From contig JALKBU010000001.1 of NCBI GenBank assembly GCA_023091735.1, forward strand, positions 62,001 through 126,000: a stretch of DNA of 64,000 nucleotides, written 5' to 3'. A program made the translations under genes and the position numbers. Shown here piece by piece: positions 40,767 to 49,105 of this stretch. The notes below the pieces were generated by a model, which worked only from the letters and a program-made list of their open reading frames with translations, was not told the DNA's origin and searched no databases. How positions within the stretch are numbered: position 1 is the first letter of the stretch; each line of letters opens with the position of its first letter. The DNA comes from Trichomonas tenax. Lineage: Eukaryota > Parabasalia > Trichomonadida > Trichomonadidae.

Positions 40767-41549
40767 TCATTTGAGATAATCTGACATTGCAACAATAAAT
40801 TTTTCAGGCACTGGCGCAAAAAGAGGAAGTTCGCCATCGAATTCTAATTTATACGTCCCTGGAGAAGATGTAGGAGCATAAGCAACTTTAGCAGGATAAA
40901 AAACTGATGTCCAAGTCTGGTTATCATTCAGCCAGAGTGCCAACACTCTACTCTTCGATTGATAAGTAGAAGCAGCCGTTCTCTTTGAAGGACATGATGT
41001 AGGAACAGGAAGAACTTGGTCTGCAGGAACTTCGATCACGTTTACTTCTGTACCTTCTGGATCAGCGTCGCAGCAATGATAAGACTTTGTCTCTTTATCG
41101 TACCCTATAATGTAAGCAAGAATGAAATCTTCTCCAAGAGGAATGCAAGCGTATGAATCTGGTTTGATAATTTTTTCTCTTTGATGTTGTACAGCTCCAC
41201 AAAGTGGAGGATATGGAGGATGCTTTATTGGTAAAGGATCTGAAATGAAATGAGCAAATCGCTCTTTCAAATATTGAATTGAAGGTATTTCAAAAGAAAC
41301 TGGTTCATTATTATCAACAACAGTTTCAGCACTCTGAAATATATCTAAAATTTTGTTTTGTTCTGTAGTTAGCGTATTTTCTGTGAATTTTTCAAGTTCT
41401 TTCAAGCAATCTGTGGGTGATTTGAGATTTATTTGTTGGAAGTTGATTATATCGTTGTTGGAGTCGATGTTTCTTGTATTTTGAAGCTTTTCAACTCTCT
41501 CTAACAAAGCTTGAAAACTCATTTCTTTCGACATTGTATTTTTTGACAA
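40767..41549 (-). CDS. SGF29-like protein with C-terminal tandem Tudor domain, 260 aa
   Basis: The C-terminal ~140 residues fit the SGF29 domain: CGAVQHQREKI, SYACIPLGEDFILAYIIGY with VLPVPTSCPS, then SKSRVLALWLNDNQTWTSVF and YKLEFDGE. SGF29 is the SAGA subunit that reads H3K4 methylation. The N-terminal part is a charged helical linker, as in the family. The ATG follows a TTACATGACA motif within 30 bp. A Tra1-like scaffold of the same complex is encoded at 12937-21294. Ends in TGA. Confidence 0.75.
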   Translation of the reverse strand: MSKNTMSKEMSFQALLERVEKLQNTRNIDSNNDIINFQQINLKSPTDCLKELEKFTENTLTTEQNKILDIFQSAETVVDNNEPVSFEIPSIQYLKERFAHFISDPLPIKHPPYPPLCGAVQHQREKIIKPDSYACIPLGEDFILAYIIGYDKETKSYHCCDADPEGTEVNVIEVPADQVLPVPTSCPSKRTAASTYQSKSRVLALWLNDNQTWTSVFYPAKVAYAPTSSPGTYKLEFDGELPLFAPVPEKFIVAMSDYLK

Positions 41550-41628
41550 TAGATTTTACATGACAGAAATGTAATGTAAAATATTTTACAACTTCACAAA
41601 TTGCTGGAAATTTTATAAAAAAATATAT

Positions 41629-42144
41629 ATGAGCGTTGGAGCTCGAGAAGGCGCTTCAAACTTAAATAATGAAGTGCATCGCCTTACTTCGCAAGAGAAA
41701 ATTAGGGCATTAAAGAATGCCTATAAAACCAAGAATAATTTCTTTCTTTATTACGAAACATTCGTCAAAATAGCATAAGACGATGATGGAGCTACCATGC
41801 GTTATGCTGATCGTAAGAAATACTATGATTGCACTCAATATTCAGAAGATAATATTTTTACAATTTCAGCAGCTAAAAATAATTTCGCTTTAGCAAGGAT
41901 GCTTGTGGAAAATGGTGCTGATTACCAATATATGAATACAAATAATGATAACGTTTTCCATCTGTTCTTTAAAAATTCGAATCTTGAAGCTGTAAAATAT
42001 TTCTCACGTCTTCCAGGAATTGACATAAACTTAAAAAATAGATCCGGAATGACGCCACTTATGACAGCTGTAGTAAATAGAAGCTACGATGTTTGTGTGT
42101 ACCTTTTAACTCTCCGTGAAATCAATGCCGAAAGGGAATCATGA
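41629..42144 (+). pseudogene. Ankyrin-repeat gene, truncated and with in-frame TAA
   Basis: A single frame from ATG (41629) reads through one in-frame TAA (41776-41778). It contains ankyrin repeats (ISAAKNNFALARMLVENGA, GMTPLMTAVVNRSYDVCVYL) and then loses all ankyrin similarity near 42130, at the edge of a G+C-rich patch. The N-terminal half before the TAA resembles the helical region typical of trichomonad ankyrin proteins. Both lesions indicate a pseudogene, probably cut by insertion or rearrangement. Confidence 0.65.
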
Positions 42145-42370
42145 ACCAACTGAAGTCATGTCCTGCCTGAACCCGTTCCATTTCCACCTATTGGCCATTT
42201 ATCAAGACACCCCTACCCCATCCCCTAGCGCGCTTCCCTTTCCCCACTCTCCCAGGGCTGTCTTCGTCAATGTAAGCATACTTCGGTTTGTTCTCTGTTT
42301 TGTCCAAAGTACAAAAATAAATTGGCTTAATTGCAATCAGTCTGCAAACAAAACTGGGATATCTGAGTCA
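42145..42370. other. G+C-rich patch after the broken ankyrin gene
   Basis: Base composition changes sharply near 42130 and C-rich runs appear (around 42190-42250). Frames through it have no recognisable domain. With the two hairpins that follow it may be a single inserted segment of ~500 bp. Confidence 0.4.
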
Positions 42371-42480
42371 TCTGTGAGACGACCGGTTTTTGCCGACTCT
42401 CGAGCGGGTGATTGCCTCGCCTTGCTATTTGACCAAGGCTTCACCCGCTGAAGAAGCGGCAGAAACCGGTCGTCTCAGAG
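42371..42480. repeat. Long hairpin 1, ~44-base arms
   Basis: Arm 42371-42414 pairs with 42437-42480. The core GAGACGACCGGTTT is perfectly inverted as AAACCGGTCGTCTC, and GCGGGTG pairs with CACCCGC. The loop is about 22 bases. Transcribed, it would form a long, mostly paired stem. Confidence 0.65.
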
Positions 42481-42511
42481 ATAAGGCCGAAAAGAAAGCT
42501 TTCTTCTCAAT

Positions 42512-42599
42512 TTGCTCTTCTCTGGGGTCTCTGGTGCCGCGTGCAGCTATAGAATGTGATGTAAATGCACGCAGCACCAGAGATTACAGAGAAGAGCAA
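42512..42599. repeat. Long hairpin 2, 34-base arms
   Basis: Arm 42512-42545 pairs with 42566-42599, with only four mismatches and a 20-base loop. It begins 32 bases after hairpin 1. The arms contain TTGCTCTTCTCT and TCTCTGGTGC. Confidence 0.7.
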
Positions 42600-44153
42600 C
42601 ACTTTGTTAATCGAAGTTTATCTCTGAGGTGTAATTACGATAGCTATTGGTACATAATTTCAACTTCCTATCATTATTCAGAATAGGACAAGTAAAATAT
42701 AATGAAATAATTTCGATCATTTTTCTAATTTCCGCTCATTTTTATTTCGTAATGATTGGCATTTAAGCTGAGTGTTGTATATCCCGCCTCAATTTCAATT
42801 GTTGCCGAATCAAAATTTCTTAAATTTACGAAATTGAAATAATTTAATGTTTTCATCCTATTCAATCCAATAACGCGAATTCTTACAAAGTATACGTCCA
42901 TATCATCAATGCCAAGTCATGACAATATCTTCTTACATTACCTTCTCCACTCTGATAAAATGTCACTTTTCATTTTTTATAATGAAACAGACAACCTTTC
43001 ATTGTCATCTATTTCTTCCAAATTAACATCCCCCTCCATTCTCCAATTACATTCAGAAGCATCAGTCAATCATTCTTTTAAATTTCATCAATACAATCAA
43101 ATGCGATTTTTATATCAGAAATAATTATCTGCTTTTATGCATTTTTAGTATCTGGTCGATATCTCATCATTGCTGCTATACTGATATTACCTATTAATTG
43201 CATATTTGTTCTTTATTTCCTTCGGCAATTTTTCTTAATCTAGAATTCAGTCTGGCTATTCATAGCCACAATTGCACTGCAACTATATCCTTTCATTTAC
43301 ACATTCATTCTCCGGATTTATACTTGTTATTGTTTTTCAGTGTTTAAGTCATGATATAGTTATTTAGATATACAAATTGGATGTAGTTATGACATACCTT
43401 TCACGTGTTATTTGTAAATTATCTATACACATTGTAATAATTAATTTGCACAAGAATAATTTCCATATATCTGATTTCATTGCCTACAATAGTTACAATT
43501 CTTATATTTATACCAAACCTGTACTATGCGATAATAATACATCGATCAAATTTATATTTTTTTCACAATTATCAGAATTGATAAAATTTAACAAATATAA
43601 CATAAAATAGAATGTGTAGATGCTGCTTAATCTTGTATTAGTATTTGGTTAAATCAAATATATTTTTCATAGATAAATCTTAAATTTTCTTCTTTTTACA
43701 AAATTAAGAATAATATTTTCGTACATGTGAACACCACATTGCCAATAGCTATTTTATAACAAGTAAGAAAGTTTTTAAGCTAAATTCTAAATTTTATAAA
43801 TATTTCAATCTTCTAATTTTGCACGGTGTTAAGCATGTATTCATATGCATAAACATGTGCATAGTGACACCTCATTGTTTGCTTTCAATAATTTAAGTTT
43901 TATTTCGACTTACGTAACAAAATTTGTTTTTTTTTAGTTCATGGGCAGGGGGTCATGAAAATTTTCCAATGTTAGGGAAGGTGGGGTATTATAAAATTGA
44001 TATATAGTTTTGTGTTATAATTCGAAAGCTCCATTATCAAGTTTTTGAAATTGATCAATGAGCAACATCGTTTTTTCTGAAGTAGAACGGTCAAATATGC
44101 AATAAAAAGCTTATGTTTAAAGTTTTCATTTTGTCTTAATTGACCTGTTTACT
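42600..44153. other. 1.5-kb region without a convincing gene
   Basis: A 58-codon frame on the minus strand (42725-42901) begins MDVYFVRIRVIGLNRMKTLN and has coding-like texture. It could be a remnant of a surface protein. Otherwise the sequence is A+T-rich with short frames of no recognisable content. Confidence 0.4.
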
Positions 44154-44163
44154 AAAAAGTGAC
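44154..44163 (+). promoter_or_regulatory. AAAAAGTGAC start-proximal box
   Basis: Lies 10 bases before the ATG at 44174. The same box precedes the ATGs at 46326 and 53092 by 3-7 bases. Its fixed position suggests an initiator-like element. Confidence 0.45.
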
Positions 44164-44173
44164 AGTATCGAGA

Positions 44174-45910
44174 ATGAGCAAAGTTTTAGATTTTTTCGAT
44201 CCCTTCCAGAGCACAGAGGTCGATGGAATTAAACAATTCGAGCTAACAGAGGATTTGTACGATTTTGCAGATCTAGAATTCAAAATTTCGGCTCCATGCA
44301 GAGTTTTTTCCAATTGTAAATCGAAACTAAAGGTAACGCGCATTATAGTATTCTCCAAAAACGTTGAATTTAGCGGATTGCAAATTGAAGGCTCGATCGT
44401 CATGAGAACAGTCGAATCAATTCGAATATTAGACTGCAACTTTACAAATGGCAATTCTGGTAGCGGTGGATCCATCGTTTTGACAAGCGCCAATGATGTG
44501 AGCATCAAGAATTGTACAATTCACGATTCAAAAACCACTGGAATTTTTGTTGAAACGTATTCTACCATCGAGATGAAAAATGTTAAAACGTGGAACATGC
44601 AGTCGGAAAGTGTTTACATTTCCTTCATTTGCAGCGCCGAAATTGTTGATTGCGAATTTGCAGATTCAGATAAAACAGCTCTTTGCTGTATGTACGATTC
44701 AAATCTTTCGTTGGTTAACACAACAATCAGAGACATCAGGGCATTAGCCATCAACTTGCATACTTCGAGAATTATTATTGATAGACTTAATCTTGTTAAT
44801 ATTGGTCAGAACGGAATTAACGTCTTTTCCTGCGAAAACTTGATTCATATACACGATTCCTACTTCCAGAACACCGGATCTTCCGCAATTTCAGTCGTCC
44901 ACCAAATTACACCTTTCCAAGTCAACGACAACGTCTTCGAGGACATACATGGAAATGCTGTCATCATGACAGACTCATCAATCGGCGTAATCACAAATAA
45001 CACAATAAATAAAATCGAATTCCCAGCTGTTGCTGTGTTACAGAAATCCAAGGCATCAATCACCAAGAACCAAATCTATGACTGTTGCAAGGCAGGAATT
45101 TGCGCCCGTAATGCTCAAGAAGTTATAATTGAAAATAACATCATCGATGTAGTTAAAGATACAGGCATTTCAATTTCTGACTCTGTTGGAATTGAAATTA
45201 ACGACAATATTATAAATCATTGCGACGTTGCTGGAATTGAATCTTATAATGAGAGCCAAGTCAAGGCAACACGCAATAAATTCGACCATCCAGGAAAGTA
45301 CGCCTTCATGTGCTATGCTGGAGCATTTTTGAACGCTTCAGAGAACACAATTCATAATACAAGCGAATCGATGGTTCTCGTTTCCACACACGGCAGCGGT
45401 GACTTCACAAACAACACAATCGAAGGCTGCGAGCAGCAGTATTCAGGCGAGACAACCGGTGTCATCTACATGGAGAACAACGGAGCATTCCCTAACATTA
45501 CAAGCGACAAAGATAGATCCAACGACAAAGTACAATACATTCCTCCATCCCAGTGCCCGAACATTGGAATGTGCTTAAAGTGCCACAAGAAGCCACGCCA
45601 GGGATTCCTTGTACCGTGCGGACACAAGATCTTCTGTGAAGAATGCGGAAACGAAGCCGTTGAGCATCAAGACTGCTGCCCACTTTGCAGATTCCCAATC
45701 CAGTCATTTACATCAGCTTACACGTCGACATGGGAAGACAGCAATCTCTGCACAATCTGCATGGAGAACGAGGCAGATGCTGTCGTTCTTCCTTGCGGGC
45801 ACACAGGATTGTGCGGCAATTGCGTCGCAAACTGGCTCACTGAGAACAATACGTGCCCAGTTTGCAGAAAAGAAAATGCTTTCATGAAGAAGATCCACAG
45901 CAATTTCTAA
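44174..45910 (+). CDS. Parallel beta-helix protein with two C-terminal RING fingers, 578 aa
   Basis: Residues ~50-440 are tandem right-handed beta-helix coils (repeated N-N-I/T strands such as VIIENNIIDVVKDTGI and IEINDNIINHCDVAGI). Two C3HC4-like zinc fingers end the protein. The first begins CLKCHKKPRQGFLVPCGH (~462-510) and the second CTICMENEADAVVLPCGH with CPVCRKE (~524-566). RING fingers usually recruit E2 enzymes, so this is a likely ubiquitin ligase with the beta-helix as substrate- or glycan-binding part. No signal peptide is seen, so it is probably cytosolic. The frame is open from GTG 44159, but the first ATG is 44174. Confidence 0.85.
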   Translation: MSKVLDFFDPFQSTEVDGIKQFELTEDLYDFADLEFKISAPCRVFSNCKSKLKVTRIIVFSKNVEFSGLQIEGSIVMRTVESIRILDCNFTNGNSGSGGSIVLTSANDVSIKNCTIHDSKTTGIFVETYSTIEMKNVKTWNMQSESVYISFICSAEIVDCEFADSDKTALCCMYDSNLSLVNTTIRDIRALAINLHTSRIIIDRLNLVNIGQNGINVFSCENLIHIHDSYFQNTGSSAISVVHQITPFQVNDNVFEDIHGNAVIMTDSSIGVITNNTINKIEFPAVAVLQKSKASITKNQIYDCCKAGICARNAQEVIIENNIIDVVKDTGISISDSVGIEINDNIINHCDVAGIESYNESQVKATRNKFDHPGKYAFMCYAGAFLNASENTIHNTSESMVLVSTHGSGDFTNNTIEGCEQQYSGETTGVIYMENNGAFPNITSDKDRSNDKVQYIPPSQCPNIGMCLKCHKKPRQGFLVPCGHKIFCEECGNEAVEHQDCCPLCRFPIQSFTSAYTSTWEDSNLCTICMENEADAVVLPCGHTGLCGNCVANWLTENNTCPVCRKENAFMKKIHSNF

Positions 45911-46308
45911 TCCAAATGTTTTATTAATATTAGCTTCCATCTGATATATGATTTCTTGTGTATCAGATTTCAAATAATTCACTAATTTAATATAGTTTTA
46001 ATTTCATTTGTCCCGCACATGGTTTTCAATAAACAAATATGTTTCGTTTTCGTATTATATCTATCGTTTTCATCATTTATAATCAATAAAACTAATACAT
46101 TTTAACAATTAGAAAATGTTTTATTTGAACGACTTAAACTTATGATTTAGATTGGATTCAAGGAATATTTATTGCTCAAATAATAGAAATGAATAGTTCT
46201 TGATTGATTACAAAAATAAGATTACATTTTCGTAGATTGATATTAGAAAAGTGAATACATTCATATAAAGTGTTTGTTTTTAAAATAAAAGAGCATTATG
46301 ATTCATTT
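45911..46308. other. Intergenic region
   Basis: A+T-rich 400-bp spacer between two genes on the same strand; nothing recognised apart from the promoter box listed next. Confidence 0.5.
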
Positions 46309-46318
46309 AAAAAGTGAC
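46309..46318 (+). promoter_or_regulatory. AAAAAGTGAC start-proximal box
   Basis: Ends 7 bases before the ATG at 46326; same motif as at 44154 and 53080. Confidence 0.45.
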
Positions 46319-46325
46319 ATTGATA

Positions 46326-47270
46326 ATGACGTCTAAAATAAGAAATGTCGCATTTGATCAAGTCATCGAAAAAATAGCGCTAACGCATAGCAAAGGATTT
46401 TCTGTCTATGAGTATAGCAGTGGCTTGATTATTTATGCTGGAGCTGGTGGCTATGAGCATATTGCGATATTAAGTGATTCAAACATCATTGTATGCTCTG
46501 GAGATGGCTCAGATGGCAATTATTCAAAAGCTACAGTAATTTTGTGGGATATGGATAAAAACAAAATTGTTAAAACTATCGAACATTCATCAAACGTCAT
46601 CGGAATATACTTCACTACTGATGTTCTAGTAGTTGTTCAAGAACAAAACATTACATTTTATAGCACAGCAGATTTCACACAATATTATGAAACGCCGAAC
46701 TCAACAAGCTCATGCGATCAAATTTCTTTAGTACAAACAACAACACAATCGTTAATCACATTACCTTCGCCAGATGGAAAGTGTGTAAATGTTTGCGATT
46801 ATCACGATCCAGCTTACGTTCTTGGATCTATCAATATGCCGGCAAGCGAAGTCGCATATATAGCTTTCGACAGACACGCAGAGTTCCTCGCTTTAGTCCT
46901 TGATAACGGGAAGAATATTAATTTGTGGTCGTTTGAAAAGAAACAAGTTGTAGCCAGGTACAAACGAGGCACTTTTGCTGCGAAAATTACAGGACTTGTA
47001 TTTGATAATATGTCAAATTATTTCTTGATGACTTCCAGTCGCGGAACTATCCATGTATTCCAAGTGCAGAGAACACCAGATCCAAAGAAACAACAGATAA
47101 GATCCAAATACTCACTAGAACTTCCTAAAGGAACAGATTTAACATGCTGCTTTGATGTTGCCGGCTATATGATAAATGGCATTACGTCTACAGGCCTGTA
47201 TTCAAGGTTACGCATTGATTTGGAGAAAGGAATGCTTGATTTAGTCGAGGAGAAAGAAATTGACTTGTAA
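46326..47270 (+). CDS. PROPPIN (Atg18/WIPI-family) beta-propeller, 314 aa
   Basis: The order of motifs fits the family: SDSNIIVCSGDGSDGNYSKA with VILWDMDKNK, VLVVVQEQNITFYSTADF, AEVAYIAFDRHAEFLAL-type blade 5, then VARYKRGTFAAKITGLVFD and LMTSSRGTIHVFQVQ. PROPPINs bind PI3P/PI(3,5)P2 on autophagic and endosomal membranes. The usual lipid-binding F/LRRG motif is replaced by YKRG (~residue 211): one Arg is conserved, the other becomes Lys. The length is close to the short WIPI3/4 (WDR45) type. The frame is open from GTG 46314; the first ATG is 46326. Confidence 0.8.
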   Translation: MTSKIRNVAFDQVIEKIALTHSKGFSVYEYSSGLIIYAGAGGYEHIAILSDSNIIVCSGDGSDGNYSKATVILWDMDKNKIVKTIEHSSNVIGIYFTTDVLVVVQEQNITFYSTADFTQYYETPNSTSSCDQISLVQTTTQSLITLPSPDGKCVNVCDYHDPAYVLGSINMPASEVAYIAFDRHAEFLALVLDNGKNINLWSFEKKQVVARYKRGTFAAKITGLVFDNMSNYFLMTSSRGTIHVFQVQRTPDPKKQQIRSKYSLELPKGTDLTCCFDVAGYMINGITSTGLYSRLRIDLEKGMLDLVEEKEIDL

Positions 47271-47450
47271 ATGTTTCATATTAGTTTTTCTTTAACAGAG
47301 CGTTTTCCGCCCTCTTCATATTAAGTTGTTTGAATATCAAAATTTTATCATTTTTCAAAATTTAAAGAACAATTTTGCATTTGTTCAAGATTTGAATAAG
47401 ATTTCAAAAAATGAATAATTAAAATTGCAAAACAATTTAATACAACAAAA
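47271..47450. other. Short convergent spacer
   Basis: 180 bp between convergent genes; T- and A-rich, nothing else. Confidence 0.5.
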
Positions 47451-48533
47451 TCAATTAGCAGGCATATCACGAACAGGATTGAAATATGGATGATTAAGAG
47501 CGTCTAATGCAGTTATTCGCTCTTGATGATCATATCTCAAGCATTTATCAAGAAGATCAAGCGCTTCTGGTGAAACTAGATGCCTGTTATTATTCTTGAT
47601 AAACTTTTTCAGTAGCTTTGGTGGTTTCTTGAGACAATTCTTGGGAAAACCTTCTGGTTGTGGAATTCCGTATTTCTTCATATATTGTTCAAGCTTCTCA
47701 CCACCTAAAACTGTTGCTATTTCTTTTACCATATCAAGATCATTATTTCCTTTAAAGAAAGGAGATTTCTTGAAGATCAATGCAGCCATAGTTGCACCAA
47801 AGCTCCATATGTCTACAGAATAATCGTAGAATTGATAGTCTAAAAGTAATTCGATAGGTTTGAAATTGCGAGATGCTACGTGAATATTGTAGCGTTGTCC
47901 GGGGTGGTAGAAGTCTGCCAGACCCCAGTCAATCAATCTAACCATTCTCTGACTTTTATCGTATAAAATATTTAAAGGCTTAACATCGCGATGCATAATT
48001 CCTTGTGAGTGGCAGTATTGCAGTGCCCTCATTAATTGGAAGAGATAAAATCGCGCTTCTATGTCTGTTGCTGTCTCCATTAATTGATCGAAACCAATAT
48101 CATTTATATGCTCGAAAACGAAGCTGTATTGAAAGTTTTTCGGATTTTGTACGACTGAAATTAATCGAATAATGTTTGGTCCGCCTCGTAAATTAATTAA
48201 AATTTTAGCTTCGCGATTATATTTCTGCGAGCGAACTGGTTTTAGAACTTTTATTGCGACGATCTGATCACCGTATTTGGCAGTAAACACATCGCTATAT
48301 TTTCCAGTGCCTATCCAGTCCAGCAATAAAAATGGATCTTGTGGATCATGCGGAAGTTCAAAACTATCCACATCAAACCAACTCGGACCCTTCTCCCGAT
48401 TGACATTTGCATATACAGATGAGACTGTTTCGATATTGTACGTAGGATTATCTCGTTGTACAGCTCTTCCCTTCGTCATCAGTCTACAAAAACCGTTTGC
48501 CCGCCAAATTTGTTTTCTCCAATTTTTCTTCAT
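47451..48533 (-). CDS. Casein kinase II catalytic (alpha) subunit, 360 aa
   Basis: Hallmarks of CK2 alpha are present: GTGKYSDVFTAKYG, VAIKVLKPV, GIMHRDVKPLNILYD (~181), the DWG variant of DFG in LIDWGLADFYHPGQRYN (~202), and VASRNFKPIELLLDYQFYDYS. CK2 is a constitutively active Ser/Thr kinase of nucleus and cytosol. A second Met at 48479 (MTKGRAVQRD) may be the true start, because the CK2 N-terminal arm aligns from there. The basic cluster of the family is partly reduced (PVRSQKYNREAKIL). Ends in TGA. Confidence 0.9.
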   Translation of the reverse strand: MKKNWRKQIWRANGFCRLMTKGRAVQRDNPTYNIETVSSVYANVNREKGPSWFDVDSFELPHDPQDPFLLLDWIGTGKYSDVFTAKYGDQIVAIKVLKPVRSQKYNREAKILINLRGGPNIIRLISVVQNPKNFQYSFVFEHINDIGFDQLMETATDIEARFYLFQLMRALQYCHSQGIMHRDVKPLNILYDKSQRMVRLIDWGLADFYHPGQRYNIHVASRNFKPIELLLDYQFYDYSVDIWSFGATMAALIFKKSPFFKGNNDLDMVKEIATVLGGEKLEQYMKKYGIPQPEGFPKNCLKKPPKLLKKFIKNNNRHLVSPEALDLLDKCLRYDHQERITALDALNHPYFNPVRDMPAN

Positions 48534-49105
48534 TTTTGATCTCCTTTTAATCTATAAATCGTAGGAACATCAAAATTTTGGGTCAAATTTTCAAAATTAT
48601 GATATGGCATAAATTTTGATAATTTCTCATTATTTTATGCGATATTATGATTTTTAGTTCATATAAATATATTGGATTTGTTGTTTCCTTTATTATTATA
48701 TTGGTAAAATATTAATATAGAGTTTATTTATGGAGAAAAATTAATAAAAATTGCCCAAGAAAATCTGAAAACCAAGGCAAAAATAAATTTAAAATTTTAA
48801 GAAATGAATCACTCTAGAGTATGCAAAGTATATTTATTCAAAAATTTTTATAAAATATAAAATCTGGGAAATAATTTGAGTTGCTCGCTGGTAGATTTTA
48901 TAAAAACACTCACAGAATTTGCGAATGTTAATAAAATTCCAATCTTATGCATTTCAAAACGTCTTTATGGAAGATTGAAGGATATGTGTTTCTGCGCACC
49001 TCCTGTTGGATATAATCTGTGTGTTGATTATATTAAAAATATAGTCATCTGCGAGAATATCTTAAAGACAGCAAAATTTTTTATTGGTAACATCAAAACT
49101 CATGA
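48534..49105. other. Intergenic region with a coding-like fragment
   Basis: A 77-codon frame at 48876-49109 (+) has coding texture (ANVNKIPILCISKRLYGRL, PPVGYNLCVDYIKN) but no ATG, and a TAA precedes it. It could be the 3' remnant of a gene; I cannot name it. Its end overlaps the end of the minus-strand gene at 49106. The rest is A+T-rich. Confidence 0.3.

Noticed and set aside
42116..42686. Two overlapping ~100-codon frames
   Set aside because: They run through the twin hairpins and a C-rich patch and have no domain content; they arise from low stop density in G+C-rich sequence.
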